Assembly (NCBI GenBank): GCA_018896525.1 | Contig: JAHIMR010000105.1 | Coordinates: 1-38,002, forward strand | DNA: 38,002 nt | Direction: 5' to 3' | Origin: Actinomycetota bacterium | GTDB taxonomy: Bacteria > Actinomycetota > Geothermincolia > Fen-727 > Anoxymicrobiaceae | Shown: in pieces, positions 1 through 8,656 of the stretch | How the letters are laid out: each line of letters opens with the position of its first letter | Position numbering within the stretch: the first letter of the stretch is position 1 | Made by a program: the position numbers and the translations under genes | The notes under the pieces: generated by a model | The model's database searches: none | What the model was told of the DNA's origin: nothing | Seen by the model: only the letters and a program-made list of their open reading frames with translations

Positions 1-766
1 TGACGGTCTCGATCGTCCCCTCGGAGCCCGTCACCAGGACCGCCTCGTTGATGTTGGAGATGATGGTGCCCCCCAGGGTCCCCGCGATGGTGCTCAGGAA
101 GCCGCGCCTGTTGATCGCGTAGGCGATGATGAGCGCCATGATCGTGCAGGTGAACAGAGGCAGCTCCACCATCCGGATGTCCAGAAGCGGAAGGGCTATA
201 TCGGTAACGAGGCCGACGGCTACCATTATGAGGGCCGCGACCAGGACGTAGCCGGCAGAGGCCCGCTTGTTGCCGGAGGAAACCTGCCGGTAGCGATATA
301 GAAGCAGGATAGCGGCGATGACGAGAATCACGACGTAGAGTTGTGAGGGAACGCGCAGTACACCTCTTATCTCACTGTAACCCCAGTAGCTCTCGGTAAA
401 CCCCTTTATTATCAGGTCGGTGCTCCACAGAAGAACCAGGAACACGATGCCGGGAGTGAATACTGCCACGTGTACGGCAGGGTTCCGCGAGGCACGTTCA
501 TGCTCTGTGAAAACGAGGACGAAAAGGAGGAACAGGCCCCCGGAGAAACACCAACCCGGCCCCGCGATCAAACTTCCCCAGCGCGCCGAGGCTTCCGAGT
601 TGGCGACCCTCATGATGAACTCCCCGGTGCCCCACAGTGCCAGGGCGAGCATCACCCAGAAGAAGAGGCGGTTAAGCCGGACCCTCGCGCCGCGCGAAAG
701 CACGAAGAGGCCCACAATGAGAGTCATGATCGTTGCCACCAGGGACAGCATAGCGTAGATGTTCAT
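1..766 (-). CDS. N-terminal 7-TM region of a sensor protein, probably a histidine kinase (cut by window edge)
   Basis: Reading the minus strand from an ATG at 766 gives an open frame of 255 codons that runs off the left edge. It encodes seven hydrophobic segments separated by short loops, then AGTLGGTIISNINEAVLVTG, which resembles the start of a PAS domain. A 7-TM input region followed by PAS is typical of membrane sensor histidine kinases (HisKA_7TM type) and of some GGDEF proteins. The output domain lies outside the window, so kinase is an inference. No strong SD precedes the ATG, and GTG/TTG codons lie in frame a few codons upstream, so the start is uncertain. It is divergent from the M19 peptidase gene. 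Confidence 0.6.
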   Translation of the reverse strand, partial: MNIYAMLSLVATIMTLIVGLFVLSRGARVRLNRLFFWVMLALALWGTGEFIMRVANSEASARWGSLIAGPGWCFSGGLFLLFVLVFTEHERASRNPAVHVAVFTPGIVFLVLLWSTDLIIKGFTESYWGYSEIRGVLRVPSQLYVVILVIAAILLLYRYRQVSSGNKRASAGYVLVAALIMVAVGLVTDIALPLLDIRMVELPLFTCTIMALIIAYAINRRGFLSTIAGTLGGTIISNINEAVLVTGSEGTIETV

Positions 767-828
767 CTGGTTCAACTCACTCAACACGGCGCTACTGTAA
801 CGAATATTCTTAATCGAGCGCCTTCACT

Positions 829-856
829 ATTCTACTATAGAAATGGCCACTGTCAC
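829..856 (-). promoter_or_regulatory. Candidate sigma70-type promoter for the 7-TM sensor gene
   Basis: On the minus strand GTGACA (851-856) and TAGAAT (829-834) are separated by 16 bp. Each hexamer matches the consensus at five of six positions. It lies about 60 bp upstream of the sensor start. This rests on sequence match only. Confidence 0.4.
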
Positions 857-893
857 CGTGATCCCGGGACATACGTGAGCCCTAACTTAACTA

Positions 894-899
894 TATAAT
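894..899 (+). promoter_or_regulatory. Candidate -10 element (TATAAT) upstream of the M19 peptidase
   Basis: A perfect TATAAT sits about 50 bp before the ATG at 951, in an AT-rich patch. No good -35 hexamer is found at 16-18 bp spacing, so the assignment is tentative. Confidence 0.3.
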
Positions 900-950
900 G
901 AGTATTGCAGGAATCGAGGGAATACGCGAGGCGTCCAGGGAGTTGTTGGC

Positions 951-2069
951 ATGCGGCGGGAAGAGTACCGGGTAGAGGTAAGCGAAGAAACCATGGAGTT
1001 TCACCGGCGGGCGCTGGTGGTGGACCTTCACACTGATTGTCTTATAGCAGCCCGGATACTGGGCCGTGACCTCTCAAAGCGTCACAAGGCGCCATCGGGG
1101 TTCATGCCCTGGAGATTGCACGCGGACATCCCCAAGCTCCGGGAGGGCGGCGTGGATGCCGTCTTCCTGGGGGTAGTAACCCACCCCTGGCCGAGAAAGG
1201 CGTACGCCAGGGCTGTTCGAGTTATCCATTACGAGAGGTACGTGGTCACCAAGAACAGTGATGTCGTATCGCCGGCCACTACGCCGGGGGACATCGAGGC
1301 CGCCAGGCGGTCCGGAAAGATGGCCGTCCTGATGGGCGTTGAGGGAATGCATATGCTGGGAGGCCGGGCGGAGCGCATCGAGGACCTGTACCGCCTGGGC
1401 GTAAGGTATATAACCATGGCCCACTTCAGCACCAACCGCTTCGCCACCTCGTCGGCGGACCCTATCGCCAGACAGGCAAAGCTGGGGACGCTGGGCATTC
1501 AGGCGGTGGACTTGATGAATGGGCTGGGCATGATCGTAGACGTCAGCCACACTCACACCGATATCATCGCCGAGGTATGCCGGAGGAGCTCACAGCCGGT
1601 GATAGTGAGCCACGGCGCGGTAAGTGCCATCCGGCCGGTGTTCCGCAACCTCACCGACGCCGACATCAGGAACGTGGCGGGTACAGGCGGGGTGATAGGG
1701 CTGATTTACGCCGCTAACTGGCTTTCCCCGGGGAGGGAGGTCCCCGACCTGGGTGTTGTTATCGACCACGCGGACCATATACGGAGATTGGTGGGGGTGG
1801 ACCATATCGCCCTCGGCTCTGACTGGGATGGGTTCATTGAGATCCCTCGCGGGATGGGAGACGCGGCCGGCCTCCCGGCCCTGACACAACTGTTCTTCAA
1901 CCGCGGGTACTCTTCTGAGGAGGTCGAGAAGATTCTCGGACTGAACTTCATGCGCGTGTTCCGGGAGGTGACAACCAGGAAGGGGAAGAGAGTATCGACA
2001 GCGAATGAACTCCAGGCAGGAGACGCAAAAGGAAACGTCGCGAACGGAAAGGCGGAGTGGAGTAGATGA
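951..2069 (+). CDS. Membrane dipeptidase-type zinc peptidase (M19 family)
   Basis: 372 residues, close to the family's usual length. All expected metal ligands are visible: H27 and D29 in VVDLHTD, E131 in GVEGMHM, H200 in DVSHTH, H221 in IVSHGA and D291 in LGSDWDG. M19 enzymes are binuclear zinc hydrolases that cleave dipeptides; some bacterial members act on other amide or lactone substrates. There is no signal peptide, so it is probably cytoplasmic. AGGGAG seven bases before the ATG at 951 supports this start; a second in-frame Met at 993 is less well placed. About 30 charged residues follow the last core motif. The stop overlaps the start of the lipoprotein gene (ATGA), implying translational coupling. 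Confidence 0.9.
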   Translation: MRREEYRVEVSEETMEFHRRALVVDLHTDCLIAARILGRDLSKRHKAPSGFMPWRLHADIPKLREGGVDAVFLGVVTHPWPRKAYARAVRVIHYERYVVTKNSDVVSPATTPGDIEAARRSGKMAVLMGVEGMHMLGGRAERIEDLYRLGVRYITMAHFSTNRFATSSADPIARQAKLGTLGIQAVDLMNGLGMIVDVSHTHTDIIAEVCRRSSQPVIVSHGAVSAIRPVFRNLTDADIRNVAGTGGVIGLIYAANWLSPGREVPDLGVVIDHADHIRRLVGVDHIALGSDWDGFIEIPRGMGDAAGLPALTQLFFNRGYSSEEVEKILGLNFMRVFREVTTRKGKRVSTANELQAGDAKGNVANGKAEWSR

Positions 2070-2557
2070 GAAAGGTCCTGGCGGTGGTCCTGTTGGCGCT
2101 CATGATCTCGGCCGCACTCGTCTGCGCCGGTTGCGGGGAGAAAGAGGAGTCGAAGACGCCGGAAAAGGTAACCCGGGAGACACCCCCCGAGGAGGTTGCA
2201 GACGAACCCGAGGAAACCGCGCCCGCCGAGGAGTTCGTGCAGGAGCAGTTCACTTTCAGGAGTTGCATCAACTTCGTTCGCGTCGAGCCCTCCAACAACC
2301 AGTTGCTGACAACCCCTGTTGAAACGGTCACAGCCTATTTCAGCCATGACCTGGGAGGCGGCAGCTTCATAGAGGTGACCCGTGATGGTATCACTGTCGT
2401 TGACGGCCCGATGGTGATCGCCCCGGACCTCAGGTCGGTGAGCGTCAAGGTCAAGGCCGACAGGACCGGCAACTACAAGGTCGCTTTCACCCCGTACTAC
2501 CCGAGCGGATACTACGAGACCGGCAAGTCCGGCTTCTCAGTAGTACTCGACAACTAG
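2066..2557 (+). CDS. Lipoprotein with a CopC-like beta-sandwich domain
   Basis: 163 residues. The N-terminus has a lysine/arginine start, a hydrophobic stretch and a lipobox-like CAGC with the acylated cysteine at about residue 23, followed by an acidic, Glu/Pro-rich linker to about residue 60. The rest (VRVEPSNNQLL..., AYFSHDL..., SVKVKADRTGNYKVAF) resembles the CopC/Ig-like pattern of an extracytoplasmic beta sandwich. The histidines that bind copper in true CopC are not obvious, so a metal role should not be assumed. The start overlaps the M19 stop by four bases, so the two products are made together. The function is unknown. Confidence 0.7.
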   Translation: MRKVLAVVLLALMISAALVCAGCGEKEESKTPEKVTRETPPEEVADEPEETAPAEEFVQEQFTFRSCINFVRVEPSNNQLLTTPVETVTAYFSHDLGGGSFIEVTRDGITVVDGPMVIAPDLRSVSVKVKADRTGNYKVAFTPYYPSGYYETGKSGFSVVLDN

Positions 2558-2700
2558 TGGTGCCAGTGCCTTTAAGCGGTGGCCGACAGCATACGTAACG
2601 GTTAGAAGGCCTGGCACCTCACGCCACACAATCGGCGGTCAGACAAGGTACGCCACCCCCAGGCTGTTGCCGTTGCAAAATTCACCCAAACGGTGTCTAT

Positions 2701-2822
2701 TATGCAACAGCCCAGGGGCGTGACCCCTCCCTACGCCAAGCAAGCGGCGTTACCGATGCCGGCAAGTTGCCGGCGCTACAAGGGAGACACTATGCAACAG
2801 CCCAGGGGCGTGACCCCTCCCT
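2701..2822. repeat. 32-nt direct repeat, two copies 90 bp apart
   Basis: Positions 2701-2732 and 2791-2822 are identical. Each begins TATGCAACAGCCCAGGGG, can form a small AGGGG/CCCCT hairpin, and ends TGACCCCTCCCT. The TGACCCCTCCCT tail recurs at 11311 and 22235, and CAACAGCC-GGGGC recurs after the hairpins at 2843 and 22270, so these belong to one dispersed family. Confidence 0.8.
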
Positions 2823-2842
2823 CACAAATAAACAAAAGCCAC

Positions 2843-2881
2843 AAAATGACGCACTGGTGACAGGCACCATTGCGTCATTTT
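2843..2881. terminator. Hairpin between convergent genes, probable bidirectional terminator
   Basis: AAAATGACGCA (2843-2853) pairs with TGCGTCATTTT (2871-2881), and an inner GGTG/CACC extends the stem with one mismatch. A-tract and T-tract at opposite ends give a U-run for either strand. It lies between the stop codons of the lipoprotein and radical SAM genes. It is a near copy of the perfect hairpin at 22270-22310. Confidence 0.6.
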
Positions 2882-2906
2882 GCAACAGCCAGGGGCAATA
2901 TTTTCG

Positions 2907-4625
2907 CTATTTTGACAGAAGCATTCTCACGATGCTGGCGTATCGGAACTTTCTTCCCGAAACGGGCCATTCGAGCTCTTCTTTAGGCAGAGAACTCCTT
3001 GACATAAGACGGTCCGCCTGCTCCTTCATGGAGGACATATCTGACTCAACCAGGGTGGTGCCTGTCGTGCCGTCCGCTTCGTCGAGGCGTTTCAGCAAGG
3101 CGATATTGTCATCGAGGAACCGCTTGACCATCTCCATGTACCCCAGGGACACCTTCCCGGATTCGCCCTTTGCCCTGTTCAGTTCGAGCAGGGCGGCGTA
3201 AGTCGTATCAACTATCTCCTGCCTGGACATGCACTCTGTTTCGTAGCTGAGCATGTCCCTCCAGTGGGGCTCCAGCATAGCCCGTCGGTACTCCTCCAGC
3301 GTGTTAAAAAGTAGGCGGTAGCCCTGTTGCTCCGGATGCGTCTGGGCTATGCTCCCGGGGTCCAGAAAAGGGGCAAGAGGGCCGATGAGCGGGTTTACAT
3401 TGCCGCCGAAACGATCCAGCAGGCGCGAGCAGTAGGAAACGGTATCCATCACCGATTCGGGAGTCTGGCCGGGCAGCCCTATCATGAAGAAGACGTCGAA
3501 CTTGCCGCACCCCACCTCCAGTGCCCAGGTCAGGTTCGCCTCGAGGTCGCTGTTGGTGTACCGCTTGCCGACGGCGGCACGGATTGCCTGGTCGTGGCTT
3601 TCCGGTGATATCTCAAAGGAGAAGTGGGGGAGGTTCGAGGCCACGAGATCAAAGAACCGCCTGGGCGCCGGCTCGAATAGCTCGAGAACCACGTGGTTTT
3701 CCGGGGAGACACGTCCGAGAGCCTCCAGCACCCGGGAGGCGTACTCGTCGCCGTTCTGCCTCAAGTCCCCGACGATGAAGATCGGGGCTCCGGTTATCCG
3801 GCTGATCGTTCGAACGTCCGCCGCGATTCGCCCGGGTTCTCGGAACGCCGGCCTGGCCCTGGAGAAGAACCGCTCCATGGACCAGTTCGAGCCACCGCAG
3901 AACGTGCAGTTATGCAAGCAGCCACGGCAGGTGAGGACCATGGTCATCGGGTACGACCACCAGCCTTTGAACGCGCGAAATCCCCACCGGTCCCGGTACT
4001 TGACCGCGGAGCGCAGCATGTACAGGTAGTTGTTCCCCAGGTAACCGAGGTCGTCCGGCACGTACTCACAGGCGTTACAGGCAACGTTCCCGGTGGACGA
4101 ATCCCTGTAGGTGAGGTTCGGGACGCCATCGAGCTTGCCGTCTCCCGCCAGCACGCCAAGCAGCAGGAGCAACGGCTTCTCCGCGGAGTCACCCCTCAGC
4201 ACGTAATCAACCTGAGGGCACTCGAGGAGTTCCCTGTGGAACAGTGATGCCGAGTAGCCACCCATTATCACCGGCGTGTTCGGGTGTGCCTCCTTGCAGA
4301 GACGGGCGATCTCCAGGGCCCCCTGACAGCTGGGGAGCCAGTGGAGCCCGATACCGAATGCGATAGGACGTTTGCGGCCCAGGAACCTTCCCACGTCGAA
4401 ACCGGGCTTCTCCATCATCCGGGCGGCAAGGTTGACCACCTGGGTGTTTATCCCGTTTCGCTCGAGGTACTCTCCCAGGAACGAGAAGCCGATGGGGTAC
4501 ATCTCGAAGAGCGGGCTTGCCGGGATGAGGTCCGCGATGGGGCTCGGGATCACCAGCCTCTCCCGGAAGTCGTAGACGCTCGGGGGGTGGAGCAGCATGA
4601 AATCAGGTTTCGCGAACAGTCCCAA
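2907..4625 (-). CDS. B12-binding-type radical SAM protein
   Basis: 572 residues. Residues 1-160 look like a cobalamin-binding-type Rossmann domain; VIMGGYSASL followed by VDYVLRGDSAEKPL is the usual end of that domain. The radical SAM cluster motif is C236-x3-C240-x2-C243 (CLHNCTFC), followed by GGS. FFMIGLPGQTPESV near residue 400 is the typical late barrel strand. Such enzymes use a [4Fe-4S] cluster and SAM, often for methyl transfer or rearrangement on unactivated carbon. The substrate is not predictable. The frame opens with TTG at 4625 without a clear SD; ATG at 4598 is an alternative. It is the last gene of a minus-strand operon, 24 bp after the DUF7064-type gene. Confidence 0.85.
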   Translation of the reverse strand: MGLFAKPDFMLLHPPSVYDFRERLVIPSPIADLIPASPLFEMYPIGFSFLGEYLERNGINTQVVNLAARMMEKPGFDVGRFLGRKRPIAFGIGLHWLPSCQGALEIARLCKEAHPNTPVIMGGYSASLFHRELLECPQVDYVLRGDSAEKPLLLLLGVLAGDGKLDGVPNLTYRDSSTGNVACNACEYVPDDLGYLGNNYLYMLRSAVKYRDRWGFRAFKGWWSYPMTMVLTCRGCLHNCTFCGGSNWSMERFFSRARPAFREPGRIAADVRTISRITGAPIFIVGDLRQNGDEYASRVLEALGRVSPENHVVLELFEPAPRRFFDLVASNLPHFSFEISPESHDQAIRAAVGKRYTNSDLEANLTWALEVGCGKFDVFFMIGLPGQTPESVMDTVSYCSRLLDRFGGNVNPLIGPLAPFLDPGSIAQTHPEQQGYRLLFNTLEEYRRAMLEPHWRDMLSYETECMSRQEIVDTTYAALLELNRAKGESGKVSLGYMEMVKRFLDDNIALLKRLDEADGTTGTTLVESDMSSMKEQADRLMSRSSLPKEELEWPVSGRKFRYASIVRMLLSK

Positions 4626-4649
4626 TATAATCGATCCCGGTAACTCTTT

Positions 4650-5747
4650 TCAGCTATCCAACTGGTGCAGGTACTCGGCAATGCCGTAACCGGTCTTGCC
4701 CTCGAAGTGATACTCGGTCAGCGCCTCGTTGATAAGGGTCTTATGTCCGTGAGCCTCCAGTTTCAATGGAGCAACCGTGAGGACGTCGCCGGTTATCTCT
4801 ATGGTCTTGCCTCCCGTGTCCTCGATTTGGAACTTCAACCGCTTCTGGGTAAGGCCGTCACTTTCGAACTCTGTCTCCAGCGCCACCCTCCTCAGGGGAT
4901 AGTTCACCCCACCCCTGGAGACGAAGCCGAAGAATAGGTCCACGCTGGCTATGGCAACCCGGCTCAGGTTGAAAGCGAGCTCGTCGCCGAACTGGCAGGT
5001 CAGCCAGGTCCAGAGGCGGGGCGCGGACCAGTCCCGGACCCCCCAGGAGTGGTCTCTCTGACCGCTTCCCTGGAACTCCATTTCCTGGTCCCCGATCTTG
5101 ATGGTCCCGGTTATCCGCATGGGTTGCTCGTTATGCTCGCTCGAAACCCTGGTGACCTCCCGCAGGTCCTCAAAACGCGTTCCGGCCCTTACCAGCATCT
5201 CGGCGATAGCGGTGGGGTTGGTGTTCTTGAAGTCGAAACAGGGCGACATTCCCTCCAGGGCCAGATCGAGTTCAACTCCCGTGAACTTCATGTTATCCGG
5301 ATCGACCTCGAAGAGATTCCTCGAGTCGTCGATATCGGCCATGTCTCCGTTGAACCGAAGGCGCCACCTCTTCAATGGTTCCAGGCAGTGGTACTCCAGT
5401 TGCTCAATCTTGAACTCGCCCACACTGAACGTGGTCCGCCCTCCCTGGCCGGCCGCAAGGACACGGCTGCCGCCGGCGTAAAGCATGAGGGCCCCGATGT
5501 CACTTTCCTGGTTGGGGAGGATACCTATCCTGGTCCACCCGCCTATCTTGCTACCCGGATCGGTGAAGTTGAAGTAGTAGCTCTCGTTCCAGTGGTGCTC
5601 ATCGGAAGGAACGTGGAGGTACTCGTCCTGGGGCACGGGAGGAGCTCCCGTCCTCTTCAGTTTCTTGTGGACGGCAATAGCAGAGCTCAAGGCCATGATC
5701 TTTGCCTTCTCGACAAGACCGGTTTCCGGCACCTTTACGCTTTCCAT
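4650..5747 (-). CDS. DUF7064/CrtC-like lipocalin-fold protein
   Basis: 365 residues. The signature GQRDHSWGVRDW at 229-240 and the flanking aromatic-rich strands match the DUF7065/DUF7064 pair, which is related to the lipocalin-like fold of hydroxyneurosporene hydratase (CrtC) and AttH. Family members bind hydrophobic ligands and often sit near steroid, terpenoid or fatty-acid genes; a catalytic role is unproven. No signal peptide is seen. AGGAGG five bases before the ATG at 5747 supports the start. The gene begins 18 bp after the RPH-like phosphotransferase gene, so it is clearly in its operon. Confidence 0.75.
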   Translation of the reverse strand: MESVKVPETGLVEKAKIMALSSAIAVHKKLKRTGAPPVPQDEYLHVPSDEHHWNESYYFNFTDPGSKIGGWTRIGILPNQESDIGALMLYAGGSRVLAAGQGGRTTFSVGEFKIEQLEYHCLEPLKRWRLRFNGDMADIDDSRNLFEVDPDNMKFTGVELDLALEGMSPCFDFKNTNPTAIAEMLVRAGTRFEDLREVTRVSSEHNEQPMRITGTIKIGDQEMEFQGSGQRDHSWGVRDWSAPRLWTWLTCQFGDELAFNLSRVAIASVDLFFGFVSRGGVNYPLRRVALETEFESDGLTQKRLKFQIEDTGGKTIEITGDVLTVAPLKLEAHGHKTLINEALTEYHFEGKTGYGIAEYLHQLDS

Positions 5748-5765
5748 GGGGACCTCCTGTTTTTT

Positions 5766-8519
5766 CTACAACTCTTCCAACTCTTCTTCGTTGGGATGTA
5801 GGTAGACCCTCCCGTGGTCCCCGTCAACGGTGATCACCTGACCCGTCTTGATGAGCCTGGTGGCCACTCCCACACTCAGGACACCCGGTATCCCGTACTC
5901 CCTGGCCACGATAGAGCCGTGGGAAAGGGGCCCCCCTACATCCACCACGATCGCCCCGGCGGTCACGAAGAGTGGGGTCCATGCGGCGTCGGTCACCGGG
6001 GCCACCAGTATCTCTCCGGGTTTTATCATGGCGTTGCGGCGGGGGTCGGTTATCACCCGTGCCTTGCCGGTGACCTTCCCGGGGCTGACCGCGAGGCCGC
6101 GCAGCACCTCGAAGTCACCTTCCAGTTCCAGCTCCAACTCTTTAGAGGAAAGCGGCCTGGGGCGACCGTTGCTGTACCCGGGAAGCACCACCGTCTGGTT
6201 GCGCTCGTGTTCGCGCCTGCGCCGCGCAACCACACTCTCCACCTGGATTTCGTCAACCCTGCCCTCCATGATGACCTCGACCTCATCTTTTGCCAGGAAG
6301 AAGATATCGCTGGGCTCCGACATGAAACCGTCCGCGACGAACCGCCGGCTCAGGATGTTCGTCTCTTTCTTCACCTCCGCGATGCCCGTTATCAGTACCG
6401 CCTTCATGTACTCCCGAAGGCCGATGAACTTCTGTGCCTGCCTGGTGAGGTATCGGAGGAGAAGGCGGCGCGGGCCGCTCAACCTGCCCAGGGTATCGGC
6501 AAGGGCTTTCTTCCGATCCGACTCCTGCCTCCGGGCGAGCTTGTGGGGGCTTGAATCGGCGTCGGTGTCCAGGTAGTTCATGATCATCGCAAACACGTAA
6601 CTGGGGTCATCACTCCAGTTCGGGAGCATCATCTCCGCCTCGAAGACGCTCCGGTAGCCGAACTTCTTCAGGAAGGAGCCAAGGGACGCGAGAAACTCCT
6701 TCGCCTGTGGTGACCCGTTTGTTCGTAAGACCTCGAGTATCGCCTCGGGTTCGTTTCTCCTGAAGATATCCTCCAGTTCCCCGGATTCTTTGACAATGCG
6801 CGAGAGGTCCCATATGTGGGTGCTGGGCATCGCGCTTTCCAGGTTGTGAAGTCCGGTGACCAGGCGGGAGGCCAGGATTCCCTCCGTATCGTCCAGCCAG
6901 CGCTTTGTTGCCTTGCGCAGGGAATCGAAATAGACCACCGCTAGCTGCGAGGCGGTTATATGCAGGGGGAAGACGCGTTCGCTGTCTCCCTGGCTCTCTC
7001 TCAAGATCTCCACGAACTCACCGTAAGGCATCTTCTCGAAATCATACTGCCTGAACTCGGAAATCCTCTTATCGAGGTCCTTTCTTGCCGCCCTGGCACC
7101 TCTGGGTGCCGTTATCACCTTGTACAACAGTCCGAAGACGGCTCTGATCAGGGTGTAAAGGGCCCCGGGGGTGGGGTGGAACTTCTCATCTTCTTGTCTC
7201 TCTTCCTCGTCCGGGGTCAATCGCTCGAACTCCTGGGAGGTGGCACCAGGCAGTTTTATGGTAATGGCCTTGAGTACCGTGAGGTTCAGATGGGCACGGC
7301 CGTAAAACACTCCCAGGAACGTGTATTCGCTCTTGGGATTGATTCCCTTCATGAGCCCGAAAGCTTCATTGGTCTTCACGAACCCGTAATCGAGATACCC
7401 CATGCCCGAGGAGATGGAGAGGGGTGTTAAGACACCCGGCATCACCTCGCTGATGTTGGCCAGGGTGTACTCCGGGTAATCGGGGTCAACCGTTGAGTCG
7501 AACTCGGACACCCATTCACCGGGTGCCTCATCCTCGACATCAACCACGCCGGTGGTTATCCTCCTCGACTGGAGGATGAAGAGCTCCCCACCCCGGAAGG
7601 CCCATTCGATATCCTGGGGTGAGTCATACTGTTTCTCGACTCTCAGCGCCGCCCGCACAAGTTCGGAGACCTCTTCGATGGAAAGCGAAGGCTTCCCGCC
7701 CTCTTCTTTCGCGAGGGGGGCCCTCCGGCTCCCCCGCCCCTTCTTCGAATCAAGTACGATCTTGAACGCTTTCTCTCCAATCTTCTTATCCAGGATCTCG
7801 AGTGATTCCCTGTCCACCACGAAGTGGTCGCAGTCGAGTTCCCCGGAGACCACGCCCTCGCCCAGGCCGAAGCAGGAGTTTACCACCATCTCGTCCGAGC
7901 GGTTGTTCAGGGGGTTGACCGTGAATATGACACCCGCTGAGTCGGCCGCGATCATGAGTTGGACCAGGGGAGCGATATAGACGTCCGAGAAATCCAATCC
8001 CCGGACATGCCGGTTCACTATCGCCGGATAACTGAAGACGGAAGCCCAGCACTCCTTGACCTTTTCGACCAGCTCGGCTTCGCCCCTGACGTTATAGTAG
8101 GTGTCCATCTGTCCCGGGAACGAGGTTGAGGCCAGGTTCTTTGTACCCACCGAAGAGCGCACCGCCACCAGGTACAAGTCATTCTCGCCCGCGTTTGCGA
8201 GCAGCCTCGAGTATGCGGAGAGCACCTCTCGCTGGACGGGATCCGGCACCGGACTGGAAACGATGAGTTCCCTGATTCTGCCTGCTTCGATCTCGACGGC
8301 CTCCAGGTCGGCGAAATCCATGGCCTCGATCATCTCTCCGATACGCTGCTCGAGGCCGGTATCCGAGAGGAACGATTCGTAGGCGTGCGCCAGGACACAG
8401 AACCCGGGTGGAACCGGAAATCCGGCCTCAATAAGGTGACCGAGGTTGGCCCCCTTCCCTCCGACCTGTCTCAGGTCATCCAGACTGATTTCAGAAAGCA
8501 AATTGGTAAATGTTACCAT
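5766..8519 (-). CDS. PEP-utilising phosphotransferase with rifampicin-phosphotransferase (RPH)-like architecture
   Basis: 917 residues. The N-terminus is a PPDK/PEP-synthase ATP-grasp domain: VGGKGANLG at 19-27, FTVNPLNNRSDEMVVNSCFG, GLGEGVVSG and IEWAFRGGELFILQSRRI. A long central region (about 350-800) is not a known catalytic barrel. The swivelling phospho-histidine domain is at the C-terminus, with GGPLSHGSIVAREYGIP and likely phospho-acceptor H867. Real PEP synthase ends in a TIM barrel after the His domain, and that is missing here. The order ATP-grasp, substrate domain, His domain is that of RPH, which transfers the beta phosphate of ATP to a small molecule. The true substrate is unknown. 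GGGAG lies about 10 bases before the ATG at 8519. Confidence 0.8.
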   Translation of the reverse strand: MVTFTNLLSEISLDDLRQVGGKGANLGHLIEAGFPVPPGFCVLAHAYESFLSDTGLEQRIGEMIEAMDFADLEAVEIEAGRIRELIVSSPVPDPVQREVLSAYSRLLANAGENDLYLVAVRSSVGTKNLASTSFPGQMDTYYNVRGEAELVEKVKECWASVFSYPAIVNRHVRGLDFSDVYIAPLVQLMIAADSAGVIFTVNPLNNRSDEMVVNSCFGLGEGVVSGELDCDHFVVDRESLEILDKKIGEKAFKIVLDSKKGRGSRRAPLAKEEGGKPSLSIEEVSELVRAALRVEKQYDSPQDIEWAFRGGELFILQSRRITTGVVDVEDEAPGEWVSEFDSTVDPDYPEYTLANISEVMPGVLTPLSISSGMGYLDYGFVKTNEAFGLMKGINPKSEYTFLGVFYGRAHLNLTVLKAITIKLPGATSQEFERLTPDEEERQEDEKFHPTPGALYTLIRAVFGLLYKVITAPRGARAARKDLDKRISEFRQYDFEKMPYGEFVEILRESQGDSERVFPLHITASQLAVVYFDSLRKATKRWLDDTEGILASRLVTGLHNLESAMPSTHIWDLSRIVKESGELEDIFRRNEPEAILEVLRTNGSPQAKEFLASLGSFLKKFGYRSVFEAEMMLPNWSDDPSYVFAMIMNYLDTDADSSPHKLARRQESDRKKALADTLGRLSGPRRLLLRYLTRQAQKFIGLREYMKAVLITGIAEVKKETNILSRRFVADGFMSEPSDIFFLAKDEVEVIMEGRVDEIQVESVVARRRREHERNQTVVLPGYSNGRPRPLSSKELELELEGDFEVLRGLAVSPGKVTGKARVITDPRRNAMIKPGEILVAPVTDAAWTPLFVTAGAIVVDVGGPLSHGSIVAREYGIPGVLSVGVATRLIKTGQVITVDGDHGRVYLHPNEEELEEL

Positions 8520-8656
8520 CCAATGACAACTCCCTGTTACATCAGTCAGAGTATCCGGCGCTTTCCGGATGCGATGTACGGCGTCACTATGTTACCATTC
8601 CGAAGTCCGATGTGCCCCTGTATAATTGACATAAAACAGCGACAGGCAGGGGAGTG

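Larger units (their letters stand above)
2558..2906. repeat. Intergenic repeat cluster between convergent genes
   Basis: No gene is visible in these 349 bases. The stretch holds several palindromes and repeats. GGTGCCAG (2559-2566) pairs with CTGGCACC (2611-2618). GCCGGCAA (2758-2765) pairs with TTGCCGGC (2767-2774). An inverted copy of GCAACAGCC lies at 2662-2670. A 32-nt direct repeat and a terminator-like hairpin are listed separately. The same motifs recur near 11260, 21290 and 22180-22320. Confidence 0.75.

Noticed and set aside
420-898. Two short plus-strand frames upstream of the M19 gene
   Set aside because: Antisense to the 7-TM sensor reading; Arg/Pro-rich with no SD or motif.
2701-2881. 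Possible CRISPR array
   Set aside because: Only two direct copies with one spacer-like gap, different hairpins beside them, and no cas gene in the window.
2767-3201. Plus-strand frame across the repeat cluster
   Set aside because: It starts in repeat DNA and runs opposite the 3' end of the radical SAM gene; no protein-like pattern.
5766-8519. Phosphoenolpyruvate synthase (ppsA)
   Set aside because: The C-terminal PEP/pyruvate TIM barrel is missing and the phospho-histidine domain is last, as in RPH-type enzymes.
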